NCBI RefSeq assembly: GCF_900100345.1
Contig: NZ_FMTT01000016.1
Span: 51,259-110,702 of the forward strand
Direction: 5' to 3'
Source: Paenibacillus tianmuensis
GTDB taxonomy: Bacteria; Bacillota; Bacilli; Paenibacillales; NBRC-103111
Length of the DNA stretch: 59,444 nt
The position numbers and the translations under genes are program-made. The notes beneath the pieces were generated by a model. The model was not told the origin of the DNA. It did not search any database and saw nothing but the letters and a program-made list of their open reading frames with translations. Positions 43,354-52,862 of the stretch are shown here, piece by piece; positions within the stretch are counted from its first letter, which is position 1; every line of letters begins with the position of its first letter.

Positions 43354-44577
43354 TTACATATTTACCGAATTAGAAACTTGGAATGGATCTGCTCTTTTAA
43401 TTGGGTCTTGTTGATGCTTAAAAATAATACTTCTATCTCGACCATGAACTCGTGAAATTAAATTATCAACGCCTAACACTTTTACTAAATTTGCAATTTG
43501 AGAAGCATATACTTTTTTGTTGTAGTAAAAGATTGTAGTTATTAAACCTTCCGTTTCAATTAATTCTCGAAGAACATCCTTGTCAGTTGTATCCAGCGAA
43601 TGTCCAAAAATGAAAAGTTCGGACATAGCACTTGAACTTTGAATAGCCTGTATCCAATCTTTATAGTCGCAACCTGTTTCCTTGTGTATTCTTTGGAAAT
43701 ATTTTTTGAACACAATAAATGATGTATTTTTACTCGATTGAGTGCTGTCTAAATACTCATCAATGCCTAAGACCATGTTATTCGATTCAATGTTATGTCT
43801 AATATCAGCTTTTCCATGAATAAAGTCACAGTCAATACGACGTTCAGGCTTATAGACTTTCGTATAAGTATCTGTATAATTAAAACTTAGTATTTTATCA
43901 GGATAATCTAATTTGATGTTTTGTATGTCTGGAAGCAGATACTCAATATTAATTTTCCCAATACAATCCTCAAGGAATATTTCCAAACTTCGTATTAGCT
44001 TATTCAAATCCTCTTCAAGTTCTTGAACCAGTTTTTCATCAACCTTAAATTTAGCGGTATTTGAACTTCTCTCTCGAACACTAACCGAGAAAAGAATTTT
44101 TTTAACGTCCTCTTCTACAATGTCTCTTGGGTGAAACAATCCTTTAATTTTATATTGTTCCAGAACTTGTATTACCCTTGATATTTCTGATTCAAAATCT
44201 ATCCATCCTTCATTAATGTAAGACTTAGCCTCAACAAAATGTTCGTACCATAAATTTCCTTTAAGGTTTGCAATTAATTCTTGAATTAACTCGTCCTTTG
44301 ATTTGTTTACTAAAGTATTAAGGTCTTGAAGTTTTAAAAGTTTACCATCGTCGTTATTTATTTTATATTCATCAGTTATTTTTGAAATTAAATCCTCAAT
44401 GTACTTTTGGATATAATGGTCAACTGATGATTCCTTTAATTGATTTAAAAAATTTACTGGGTTACCATGATACATAGACATATCTTTAATTAGTGAAAGA
44501 AATTCTAAGAAATCGTTGTATTTTGTTGGTAATCCATGAGCCAAATCAAATCCATTCCCAATAACTAATATTTTCAC
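43354..44577 (-). CDS. abiH: AbiH-family abortive-infection protein
   Basis: 407 residues, usual length for the AbiH family (phage resistance by abortive infection). The N-terminal dinucleotide-binding-like motif is ILVIGNGFDLAHGLPTKY (3-20). Further family blocks are ILSFNYTDTYTKVY near 229, IDCDFIHGKAD near 251, LGIDEYL near 270 and LFIFGHSLDTTDKDVLREL near 325. Mechanism in the family is not well established. It stands alone with TTGTGAAAAT-like AT-rich upstream DNA. Low GC compared with the core genes. Confidence 0.9.
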   Translation of the reverse strand: MKILVIGNGFDLAHGLPTKYNDFLEFLSLIKDMSMYHGNPVNFLNQLKESSVDHYIQKYIEDLISKITDEYKINNDDGKLLKLQDLNTLVNKSKDELIQELIANLKGNLWYEHFVEAKSYINEGWIDFESEISRVIQVLEQYKIKGLFHPRDIVEEDVKKILFSVSVRERSSNTAKFKVDEKLVQELEEDLNKLIRSLEIFLEDCIGKINIEYLLPDIQNIKLDYPDKILSFNYTDTYTKVYKPERRIDCDFIHGKADIRHNIESNNMVLGIDEYLDSTQSSKNTSFIVFKKYFQRIHKETGCDYKDWIQAIQSSSAMSELFIFGHSLDTTDKDVLRELIETEGLITTIFYYNKKVYASQIANLVKVLGVDNLISRVHGRDRSIIFKHQQDPIKRADPFQVSNSVNM

Positions 44578-45102
44578 AAGAATATCCTCCCAAAAAATTC
44601 AGTTCAAATATTTCTATATCCCTTTAATGAGTTATTTGATAATATTATACATCTTTCGGACTCTAGCAGATATATTTCAATTCACATTTATATCTGCACA
44701 TTTAGCTTATTACTGAAGCAATGTTATCTGCTTGTTTCCGAGCAAACTTGATACGATATACCTATTAATCTACGCTCGAAATCAAGCAAAAATGAAGCAG
44801 TAAAGATAAATAGAGAATGCTATAAAGAGTAGACTAACTGATCTTTGCATAGCACAAACATCATCTTCTTGTCTGCATCTCAATAAAATCCAGATTCAAT
44901 TGAGTTCAAAGCGTCTTATCAGCGCGTTGTACGATATTACCTACAATAGATTATTTATCTTTTTTAATCTCTGGAACTCAACGGGCTATGAGCATTATAA
45001 GCATTACTGTACAATGTACTTAATCACTACAAGCATTAATCAATAGGTAATTTGACCAGTCAGCTTGTGGCAGTTACATCAACGCGCAAGCAACATATCA
45101 AA
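44578..45102. other. Intergenic region between abiH and the primase gene
   Basis: 525 AT-rich bases without a recognisable gene on either strand. It contains the second copy (44878-44906) of the 29-base repeat that also lies at 43051-43079. It must hold the abiH promoter; no clear -35/-10 pair was singled out. Confidence 0.4.
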
Positions 45103-46542
45103 TCAACCAACCAAACTCTCATATTGTCTTCTCGGCAACATATTTTTCAATTCCTTTTTATCAAAGAAGAACAACATACACGACTTCAAGTCATGGGATT
45201 CATTTATCGTCAAAACATTTGAATCATCAACAAAAACATCAATGTTTAAGCGATACAGATTAGGCAGATTTCGTTGAAACCCTTTACCGCCTACTGGCTT
45301 CCTGTTACGAGCGACAACTTCAATGACACCTAGTTCAATCAACTTGTTTACTTGGTTTCTTACTGTTTTTTCAACTACACCTGTTGCTGATTCAATCATT
45401 GTAAATGGCATATAAAAAACGCCTTGCATATTCGCATGGCGTTTAGAATGTTTCAGCATTGCATATGTGATTAGCTTCTGGTTCTTTTCAGGACATCGGT
45501 CAATAATCCATTTCAATTCGTTTAAAGTAATTGTCAAATCCTTGTTACCGCCGCGTAGGTTATAATCCTTCTCGTAAACGTCTCGAACAACTAAATCAAT
45601 GTCCTTGTAACAATCGTTTAACTTCGTTGTATATGAATCAGGGTTTTGCGCGTCCATCCAATCATACAATTCGTTTTTGCATTCGTCACGCTCGTATCCA
45701 CAGTCTTTGAGATACATACAAATTAAGAATGTTGAGTTATGTCGGCTACCTTGTACTTGTGATCCTTCGGTTAGAAGCTTTTGCGCCCGCGAAATCGAGT
45801 AATCTTCTGACTGTTCATGATTCGCCAGTGGTACAAATGGGCTGATCGCATCTTGTGATTCAATGAACTGTTTTGTATCAATTTCATCTAATTCTGATTC
45901 AGCAATTTCGATAACATTTAATACTTGCCTACTTGGTATCTGCTTTATCATCAACAGATACTTTTCACTCTGTTCTTTGTTCATGACTCTTAATCCCTCT
46001 TCCACACGACAGAAACCACAATAATTCTTTGTTACTTGATGGATTCCGAGTGGCAGTTTGATTCCTTGTTTCTCGCTAACGCGAAATTCAACTTGCCCCT
46101 GTGTATGTTGTTTAACATCTGACGTCTCAATCACATAGTCAAAGAATTTTCTTGCATGTTTTACTGTAATCTTATCTTCAAAGAATATATCAATGTGATA
46201 ACCCTTTGAACCGCTAAAGCTAGTGTGATGGTCGATTCCAAACGAATCAAGTGTATAAGTAATCTTATAAGTAATCCATCTTGCCATTTCATTATCACGG
46301 AAGTCTACGTCAAATGACATAAAGATACTACCAAAATCACCTGCAAATGTCCCGATGGTGAAATTACCATTCAAATGGTTCTCTAGATGCCAATCTGACA
46401 GTCTTATATCTTTTTTCTTGGTATACTTGTTCAACTGCCCTGCTGTAACATGACGCCAATTACCCTTCTTACTTTGCAAGAGATATTTACCTCTTTGAAT
46501 TATATATAAATCACTTAGTTTCTTGATTGCTTCTTTTTGCAT
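45103..46542 (-). CDS. AEP-type primase with C-terminal winged helix (element replication protein)
   Basis: 479 residues. The N-terminal archaeo-eukaryotic primase motifs are MSFDVDF (Asp78 and Asp80), SGSKGYHIDIF (111-120, sGxxGxH motif), and IKLPLGIHQVTKNYC near 161. A C-terminal winged helix lies at ~385-425 (MIESATGVVEKTVRNQVNKLIELGVIEVV). Such proteins prime replication of plasmids, integrative elements and phage satellites. The probable replication initiator of this island. AAAGGGGCGATCATTA precedes the ATG. No helicase domain was recognised. Confidence 0.8.
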   Translation of the reverse strand: MQKEAIKKLSDLYIIQRGKYLLQSKKGNWRHVTAGQLNKYTKKKDIRLSDWHLENHLNGNFTIGTFAGDFGSIFMSFDVDFRDNEMARWITYKITYTLDSFGIDHHTSFSGSKGYHIDIFFEDKITVKHARKFFDYVIETSDVKQHTQGQVEFRVSEKQGIKLPLGIHQVTKNYCGFCRVEEGLRVMNKEQSEKYLLMIKQIPSRQVLNVIEIAESELDEIDTKQFIESQDAISPFVPLANHEQSEDYSISRAQKLLTEGSQVQGSRHNSTFLICMYLKDCGYERDECKNELYDWMDAQNPDSYTTKLNDCYKDIDLVVRDVYEKDYNLRGGNKDLTITLNELKWIIDRCPEKNQKLITYAMLKHSKRHANMQGVFYMPFTMIESATGVVEKTVRNQVNKLIELGVIEVVARNRKPVGGKGFQRNLPNLYRLNIDVFVDDSNVLTINESHDLKSCMLFFFDKKELKNMLPRRQYESLVG

Positions 46543-46627
46543 TAATGATCGCCCCTTTGAATTACCATTTGTCTTTTTGAACTATCAGCATGGAATTACA
46601 AGAGAAAGGACTCAACAAGAAGCCTTG

Positions 46628-46819
46628 TTAAGTCCTCTTTAACTCAATTCCTTGTTCTCGATATTCGTCTAGCGCAGCCTGTAATGCTTTATTGTGTTTG
46701 AACTGCCAGAACTTCCTCATTGTTTTTGCGTGATAAGCACAGCAGATATAACTGAACCCTTTATTTTTCAAAAATATTTGCAAGTTTGTTGAGTAACAGA
46801 AGAAATACTTATCGTTCAT
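46628..46819 (-). CDS. DUF5659-like small protein
   Basis: 63 residues: MNDKYFFCYSTNLQIFLKNK, YICCAYHAKT, and FWQFKHNKALQAALDEYREQ match the DUF5659 pattern seen next to replication genes of mobile elements. It lies 85 nt upstream of the primase gene on the same strand. Function unknown. Confidence 0.75.
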   Translation of the reverse strand: MNDKYFFCYSTNLQIFLKNKGFSYICCAYHAKTMRKFWQFKHNKALQAALDEYREQGIELKRT

Positions 46820-46945
46820 CTAATTTCGCTCCTTTGACTTCACAAATTAAAGTAAATACCCCAAACACGATTTTCGTATTCGGGGTTAAAGAGAAAATAT
46901 TCTATGTCAAAATTGGACAGACCAATGATTGCTTTCGGCTTGTTA

Positions 46946-47521
46946 TTATGATGATTTCTTGTCTAACGAACTACGCTCGAATTTCCATCCACCTACATGT
47001 GTGATTCTTCCTTTTAGTACGTTAGAGATATTCTTCATATAAAAACCAAGTTCCCTAGATGCTTCTTTCTGCGACTTAAACTGTCGTTGCTCCCCTGTGT
47101 CCAAATGAGTTGCGATTACTGGATTCTTATTCTTCTTAACTAGCCCAGTTTCGTAGGCATGAGCGATATTCTCTTTACGTGTCATCCAATTTAAGTTCTC
47201 AAGTCTATTATCCAATTTGTTTCCATTTTGGTGATTAACTTGTTCTTTGCGAAGCGGATTTGGGATGAATGCGTTAGCTACAAGTCTATGAACAGGAAAT
47301 CTCTTTCGCTTCAAACCTTTCTTATATAGCCAGACTCTTTTATACCCATCTCGTTGAAGTTGCTGTTTCAAAATCTTTTCTTGGCGATCTTGACTGTTAC
47401 CTAAACTCTTAACTCGTCCATAATTGCTTATCTGATAAAGTGTTTCATAACCTGCAATTTCTCTCCAGACTTCACCTTGAATGACCTCGATTTGATTCTC
47501 ATTCGTTTCATTCTTTTTCAT
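46946..47521 (-). CDS. HNH homing endonuclease with NUMOD4 and NUMOD1-like domains
   Basis: 191 residues from the ATG at 47521 (TAGGAGATGGGGCATT upstream). The NUMOD4 motif WREIAGYETLYQISNYGRVKSL is near residue 18. The HNH core HRLVANAFIPNP with VNHQNGNKLDNRLENLNWMT follows. A C-terminal DNA-recognition repeat FKSQKEASRELGFYMKNISNVLKG is present. It would nick or cut DNA at its own insertion target. It may be a selfish passenger of the island. Confidence 0.9.
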   Translation of the reverse strand: MKKNETNENQIEVIQGEVWREIAGYETLYQISNYGRVKSLGNSQDRQEKILKQQLQRDGYKRVWLYKKGLKRKRFPVHRLVANAFIPNPLRKEQVNHQNGNKLDNRLENLNWMTRKENIAHAYETGLVKKNKNPVIATHLDTGEQRQFKSQKEASRELGFYMKNISNVLKGRITHVGGWKFERSSLDKKSS

Positions 47522-47613
47522 AATGCCCCATCTCCTATTTGCCGAAAGTGTTGAGGAGAGAACGACAAAAAAAACTTGCCACGACAGGAAAGGTTGGTTT
47601 GTCATCGCTCATG

Positions 47614-47641
47614 GAGAAAAGGGGATATAGCCCCTTTTCTC
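47614..47641. terminator. Bidirectional hairpin GAGAAAAGGGG/CCCCTTTTCTC
   Basis: Perfect 11-bp stem (47614-47624 with 47631-47641), 6-nt loop, upstream of the HNH gene. It may end plus-strand transcription. Confidence 0.6.
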
Positions 47642-48119
47642 CCTCACTTCTCAAAGAGTCGAAAACACTATTTGTTCTATTGTTTTGGCAAAAGTAAACA
47701 ATTGGAACAATTTATTAGAGAAATTAGGTGTGATGGGCTTACCGAGAATATAGAAGTTATTCTGACGTTACAGCACTATAATCTGGTACTGAGTGGCTTA
47801 GAATCAATTTTAGAATGTATATAACACAAAAAGCCGCTTCACTGTTGGAAGTGGCTTCTGTTCTTTATTGAGGGGATAATATCCGATAATGGTACATCCG
47901 ATGACCTCGTCGCAAGGTCATTTAATGGCGTACATTAGTTGTTAGATAGTAGCATCATAATGAATACATTATTCTGCGGTAACATCTCTGCCATTTGAGT
48001 AGAATTACTGTTGTACCAGTCACTTTACGAAGTGAAGCCCTCCGAGATATATCGGCGGTTTTTTTATTTATGCTTATTAGATTGCAGTATTGCATTATTA
48101 CAAAGGAGTGATGTTTAAA
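47642..48119 (+). other. Intergenic region with a possible structured RNA
   Basis: No convincing gene. A hairpin at ~47831-47855 (AAGCCGCTTC/GAAGTGGCTT) looks like a terminator. After it, ~47866-48066 contains several stems in order: TGACCT/AGGTCA inside GTAC/GTAC, then CACTT/AAGTG, then CCTCCGA/TCGGCGG followed by seven T residues. This could be a small RNA, or the leader of the following operon. Confidence 0.35.
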
Positions 48120-48308
48120 ATGAACGACACGGAATTACGCAAAGCTCTATTCGGATTAAAAGAGAGATATGGCACTCCAATAGTTTTTATTGCTAATAAA
48201 GTTGCAGTTTCCAGAGAACATTTAAGCAAGTGGCTACACAATGATTCGCATGTGATTTCAGACCAATTAAAAAATAGGCTTAAGCAGTTTGTGAAGGAAA
48301 GGAGTTAA
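48120..48308 (+). CDS. Small helix-turn-helix protein
   Basis: 62 residues from the ATG at 48120 (AAAGGAGTGATGTTTAA upstream). LRKALFGLKERYGTPIVFIANKVAVSREHLSKWLHND reads as a lambda-repressor-type helix-turn-helix. It ends two bases before the 1071-residue gene, so the two are co-translated. It probably regulates that unit. Confidence 0.65.
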   Translation: MNDTELRKALFGLKERYGTPIVFIANKVAVSREHLSKWLHNDSHVISDQLKNRLKQFVKERS

Positions 48309-48310
48309 GT

Positions 48311-51300
48311 ATGAGTAATGCTACAATTATACAGACGAGGGATACCATTTTCATTGGCTCAGATTCTGCTACATCAGTATTAATTGATGAAATTTTGTAT
48401 AGGCATGACACTATAGCAAAAAAGCTTTATCACATAGATGACATGGTGATATTTTGTTCAGGCGAACTAGACTATTGCTACAGAGTTATTGAGAAGTTTC
48501 TTTTACAAGATATTAGAAATGTTGAATCGTTAAAAAACCTGATTGTCCAAAGTCATAATGGACAAGTTATTGAGGTTGTAGTCTGTGAACATAATGGAGA
48601 ACAGACTGTTTTGCATCAGTTATCATCGTATAATAATTTTCTACCAACTTGTTATAGTGATATTCCTCGTGGCGGGGTTAACTTATTAACAGCAGGAATA
48701 AGAACAAAGGAATCCTACGAAATAGCGTGTAAAAACCTAACTGAAGGAAAAAACGTCACTGATATCTATAGAGAAGTATTTGATAACATTTCATTTGAAG
48801 GTGTAGGTGGAATGCTGACAGTATACAGAATAAACAGGAGTGGCATAAATACATATCTTACACACAAAATCAAAGAAAAATCAGTAATAAATCATTTAAA
48901 TCCTGATGTTTTGTTAGATTACTTCCAAAAACATCTTCATCTTGTTGTTGGTGAAAGAATTTATGGGAAAGTGGTATCTGGCGTTAATCTCGCCATTGAA
49001 GATGAGCATGGCATTGTTAAATGGCAAGGCTCAAAAGGTGAAATTTTTAATCGTGCTGGAAAGCTTGTCATGAAAATGGGATTAGTTGAAGAAAAGCCGC
49101 CTAATACAAGAGAATGCTTCGGTCTGCAAGCATTTAATGATATTACAAAGGTAAGCTTGACTGATTGTAAGGGCATTGCTGTTGAAAGAAAAAATAATGA
49201 TGCAACACGCTTTCCATCTGGATGGGAGAAGGTTCTTTGGGCAGGAATCGATGGGACTCTTTATACACATGATCTTGTTGCAGAAGAGATTAAAATTGTC
49301 AACAATGTCGGAAAAACGATACTTGATGCTGAAAACAATTATCTTGATCTTGGCGACTTTGAGAAGATTGCAATGGACAATAAGTTCTCAACACTCGAAA
49401 AACTTCAAGTAATTACAGAGCTATATAAAATTGAAGCAAGCTATAAACGTATGCTTGAACAAGCAGAGAAATATAAAACCTCCCAAAGAGATGATGTATT
49501 TGATACATCGGCCCAATTCTTTAAAAAAGCTCCTAGTATGACCAATTTGTATTCCACTACTCCTCTAACAAACGCTTATAATGCGTTGGTAACATATATG
49601 GAACAGTTCATGAAAATCACAAGTAAAAGCCCCTTAAACATTGATGTGAATGATCCATTAACCGAAAAAACAAGCGATATCGCTGATAGGTCAGAATTTA
49701 TTTTGAAATTCAAGAACTATTATGATGCAGAAAAAGATTTGAGAAATAAGATCGAAGATTCACAATTCTATTCTGGCCTGAATATGGGGCAATTCTATAA
49801 CAATGTTGTTATTGGAAACCATGGCTTTATTGCTCTTAGGAACGATGGAAAGTACAGAGCATGGCTAAATGCAACGAATGGTTTGGCTTTGCAAAAATGG
49901 GAAAACAACAGATGGACAAATAAAGTGTACGCATCAATTGGGAATACCACTTATGAAGATGGTACACTCATTGCCGAAGACTTGGTTGCTAAACGTTTGC
50001 GTATTGAAACAAAGCAAGGTGGAGTATTGTTGGACGCTGCTGCACTTAATTTTGACTTCACTGTTCTTGACTCCATTATTCTTGATGACGTTATTGTAGC
50101 AACAGAAAAAATAACTTTAGCTAATCAATATAAGAGCATAACGAAACAATACACTACTCTAAAAGATCAAATTAACAGGTATACAACAACTATTTATAAT
50201 GACAGAGATTCTTCGTATTATGGTTTGGATGATGCAAAGAATCAATTGGTTGCAGCAGGAAATGAATTGGTTTCTTCGTATAATGCATTGACAGCTTACA
50301 TGAATCCTGTTTTTGCAAATATGAATGCAACAACTCACATTGTAAATGATCTGCATTCTACAAGAACCGCATTTCATCAAATGTGGGAGAACTTCTATAA
50401 AGCTTACGAAGGAGCAAGAGCGAAGCTTGCAGACTTCCTTGAGAAGAGTTCGTTACAGTTGGGTAGGAATTATAATAACACTGTTATCGATGCTCAGAAT
50501 GGCGTTGTTGTCACCAGAGGGAATATGCTACACAGAACAATCATGAATGCTACAGAAGGTATTAGTATCGAAGCAAATATAGGATCAGCTTCAAGTCCAA
50601 ATTGGATTAAAAAGTTCTACGCTGGATTGGATGGGAAATTGTACGCAGAAGATTTGATGGCGATTAGGTTGAGAATCTTATCTGATAAAGGAGATATGTT
50701 GATCGATGGAAACGATAGAGTTTTATATCTTAACAAATTCGATATCAGGGGCGCAAATACCATAACAGCAGAACATATTGTAACCAACACAATTACAGCG
50801 GACGATGGGTATATTGCGAGTCTAACAGTAGATCACTTAAAAACATTGCCTAAAGATGCTAATGTGGGAGATTATGTGGATTATATTGACATCAAAAAAA
50901 ATGAGGCAAGATGGATTACAGGTAAAGTCAAGTCGAAGGATCAGGCTAAAGATTCTAAAGGGAATAAACTTTATTGGAAAGATGCTGATAAAAAGTACTT
51001 AACAACAGAAGTAACATCTCATGTGGCATATAACTATGATTTGGATTATTCTGATAAGTTGAAATTTGCATTTAAGGATTCAGGGATTGCCTCATATCCA
51101 TATAGTGTTTGGGGTGCTGGCGATGGATTCATTGAAAATACTCCTGATTATCGTGATAGTGCAAGAGGATATCTTTATAAAACATCTACAGAGTTTATTT
51201 TCAGATATAATGCAAGTGGAAATGGGGATTTGAGAGAAGTCAAGCTTTATGATTTGGGCGTTGATATTATCTCAAAGAAAGGTGAGATAAAACTTAATGG

Positions 51301-51526
51301 TAGCGAAGTTAAAGTAATGTCTAATAATGGCTCGATTCAACTTTCACATGCTTTAGGCACAAGTATAGAGATAAGCGAAGCAGGGGATGTAATTAAACTT
51401 GAACATGCTAATGGCAGTAAAGTAAAGATAGACAATAATGGACTTACTGTAGAAGTGAATGGCGACATAAACCTTAATGCAACTGGTAGTATTAAGCTGA
51501 CTGGTTCAAGAATTGATTTGAATTAA
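48311..51526 (+). CDS. Orphan tail-fibre-like protein with proteasome/HslV-like N-terminal domain
   Basis: 1071 residues. Residues 1-~210 look like an Ntn-hydrolase of the proteasome-beta/HslV type. If Met1 is removed, Ser becomes residue 1 and an Asp falls at position 17 (IGSDSATS), as in proteasome beta chains. IAKKLYHIDDMVIFCSG aligns with the Lys33 region. Then three repeats of a tail-fibre module occur: KVLWAGIDGTLYTHDLVAEE (~308), GTLIAEDLVAKRLRI (~551) and KKFYAGLDGKLYAEDLMAIR (~767), with helical spacers. The end (~985-1071) is a repeated beta structure (GEIKLNGSEVKV) like VgrG or spike tips. No other virion gene is in the island. Enzymatic activity is an inference. Confidence 0.65.
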   Translation: MSNATIIQTRDTIFIGSDSATSVLIDEILYRHDTIAKKLYHIDDMVIFCSGELDYCYRVIEKFLLQDIRNVESLKNLIVQSHNGQVIEVVVCEHNGEQTVLHQLSSYNNFLPTCYSDIPRGGVNLLTAGIRTKESYEIACKNLTEGKNVTDIYREVFDNISFEGVGGMLTVYRINRSGINTYLTHKIKEKSVINHLNPDVLLDYFQKHLHLVVGERIYGKVVSGVNLAIEDEHGIVKWQGSKGEIFNRAGKLVMKMGLVEEKPPNTRECFGLQAFNDITKVSLTDCKGIAVERKNNDATRFPSGWEKVLWAGIDGTLYTHDLVAEEIKIVNNVGKTILDAENNYLDLGDFEKIAMDNKFSTLEKLQVITELYKIEASYKRMLEQAEKYKTSQRDDVFDTSAQFFKKAPSMTNLYSTTPLTNAYNALVTYMEQFMKITSKSPLNIDVNDPLTEKTSDIADRSEFILKFKNYYDAEKDLRNKIEDSQFYSGLNMGQFYNNVVIGNHGFIALRNDGKYRAWLNATNGLALQKWENNRWTNKVYASIGNTTYEDGTLIAEDLVAKRLRIETKQGGVLLDAAALNFDFTVLDSIILDDVIVATEKITLANQYKSITKQYTTLKDQINRYTTTIYNDRDSSYYGLDDAKNQLVAAGNELVSSYNALTAYMNPVFANMNATTHIVNDLHSTRTAFHQMWENFYKAYEGARAKLADFLEKSSLQLGRNYNNTVIDAQNGVVVTRGNMLHRTIMNATEGISIEANIGSASSPNWIKKFYAGLDGKLYAEDLMAIRLRILSDKGDMLIDGNDRVLYLNKFDIRGANTITAEHIVTNTITADDGYIASLTVDHLKTLPKDANVGDYVDYIDIKKNEARWITGKVKSKDQAKDSKGNKLYWKDADKKYLTTEVTSHVAYNYDLDYSDKLKFAFKDSGIASYPYSVWGAGDGFIENTPDYRDSARGYLYKTSTEFIFRYNASGNGDLREVKLYDLGVDIISKKGEIKLNGSEVKVMSNNGSIQLSHALGTSIEISEAGDVIKLEHANGSKVKIDNNGLTVEVNGDINLNATGSIKLTGSRIDLN

Positions 51527-51702
51527 CGCGAACAACCTATCATACATCATATCTGTGCATTGAATAGTATTCCTACAGTTTAGAGGTTGTTGCAAGTCAC
51601 TACATCGAAATCGAAATCACTTCTTGGGGTGTGTTCGTATAAATGCTACCAGAATCGACCTTAAATTAAGGAAGTATGGTTCAATTAACATTATTTTTAA
51701 CG

Positions 51703-51733
51703 ATACTACAAGTGCTAAATGCACTTGTAGTAT
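51703..51733. terminator. Hairpin terminator
   Basis: Perfect 13-bp stem ATACTACAAGTGC/GCACTTGTAGTAT with 5-nt loop TAAAT between convergent genes. Confidence 0.75.
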
Positions 51734-51752
51734 TAATTAACCTTAGCCTATA

Positions 51753-52118
51753 TCAGGAACCTTGAAAACCTTGTAAATCGGAATCCCAGAAGACCTTGGA
51801 CTGTAATTCTGATAACTTTTTTAATTGTTCTAATGCATAGTCTTGAAAATCTGGATGTAATTTCTTGAAAATAGCAACTGCTTCATCGAGCTTCTTATTT
51901 TGATTTTTTTTATCTACGAACATTTCCCCTTGACCTGTTTCTAACCATGTCTCACTAACAGAATAAAGTTTACAAATATGCTTTAGCAGCAATTCTCTAG
52001 GCTGGACTCGATTATACTCTAAGTTGCTAATTACGTCTCTACTCACACCTAATTGCTCACCAAACTCCCTCTGCGATAATCCCAAGTATTCTCTAACCGC
52101 TTTAATCCTGTTATGCAA
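51753..52118 (-). CDS. XRE-family regulator (island)
   Basis: 121 residues from the TTG at 52118, supported by AAGGAGG nine bases upstream; an in-frame ATG 13 codons earlier has no such site. The helix-turn-helix is at ~3-60 (REYLGLSQREFGEQLGVSRDVISNLEYNRVQ). The C-terminal helix is FKKLHPDFQDYALEQLKKLSEL. Divergent from the gene at 52354 across palindromes. Confidence 0.85.
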   Translation of the reverse strand: MHNRIKAVREYLGLSQREFGEQLGVSRDVISNLEYNRVQPRELLLKHICKLYSVSETWLETGQGEMFVDKKNQNKKLDEAVAIFKKLHPDFQDYALEQLKKLSELQSKVFWDSDLQGFQGS

Positions 52119-52181
52119 CGCGACCTGCCTCCTTGTTTTATAGATATAGTCACACATTACAACACAAAAAACACCTTAGTC

Positions 52182-52251
52182 AACACAATGTGTGGAAAAT
52201 TTATGAGTTGACAACTCAAAATAATAATGATAAATTGTGTATATAACACAA
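52182..52251. promoter_or_regulatory. Operator/promoter region between divergent genes
   Basis: GAGTTGACAACTC (52205-52217) is a perfect palindrome containing a -35 TTGACA (52208-52213), with TAAATT 17 nt later. TTGTGT-5-ACACAA (52235-52251) and ACACAATGTGT near 52184 are further dyads. Likely sites for the XRE protein encoded at 51753. Confidence 0.55.
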
Positions 52252-52353
52252 AGATATTAAAAAAATTGAGGTTGTGACACACTTGATTCGCATGAAGAAG
52301 ACAGTCGCAAGTTAGATTTCCAGATGACTATGCCAACGCGGGAGGAAAGAGAA

Positions 52354-52800
52354 ATGGAGTATAAAAACGATATTGATATTACACAAACTTTGATCGAAAT
52401 GGGCTTCAATGGGAAATTATTGATTCAACTTATACAGTACATCACAGATAATGAAACCATGCAAGATTTTTATAACTTTATCATACTTAAAGGCGATGGA
52501 ATGACCAAAGTCTTACTTGTACATAATTTCATTATTCATATGCAAGACAAACATTCATTCCAAACTTGCAAACAGTTTGAAGACGCTTATTTGAGTGCTC
52601 ATGGAACAAATGATAAGCGATTCGTTATTGAAAGATTACTTGCATTAAAAGCGAGTATATCTCAACTGAATAAGATACAGACAATAATGGAAAAGAAAAA
52701 TATATCGTTGCCCATGTTTTATGCTCTAATTGTAAAGTATCGTAAGATGTATTCAGTTTCGGAAATTATTACTTTACTTGAAACCATTCAGATAGCATGA
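52354..52800 (+). CDS. Hypothetical helical protein (148 aa)
   Basis: Start at 52354, with GGGAGGAAAGAGAA upstream (MEYKNDIDITQTLIEMGFNG). All-helical, with hydrophobic repeats (LLIQLIQYITDNETMQDFYNF, FYALIVKYRKMYSVSEIITLL). Divergent from the XRE repressor, so probably repressed in the resting island. No family recognised. Confidence 0.6.
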   Translation: MEYKNDIDITQTLIEMGFNGKLLIQLIQYITDNETMQDFYNFIILKGDGMTKVLLVHNFIIHMQDKHSFQTCKQFEDAYLSAHGTNDKRFVIERLLALKASISQLNKIQTIMEKKNISLPMFYALIVKYRKMYSVSEIITLLETIQIA

Positions 52801-52820
52801 ATGTTTGAATTTAGCTTTAT

Positions 52821-52862
52821 AAGCGAACAACTTCGAATTTTGATAAGTTATTCGCTTTTTTT
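52821..52862 (+). terminator. Terminator after the 148-aa gene
   Basis: AAGCGAA and AACTT pair with AAGTT and TTCGCTT across the loop, followed by TTTTTTTATTG. Confidence 0.75.

Noticed and set aside
47576..47824. 82-residue plus-strand frame
   Set aside because: Crosses a strong terminator hairpin and overlaps the HNH upstream region; no ribosome-binding site and no family pattern.
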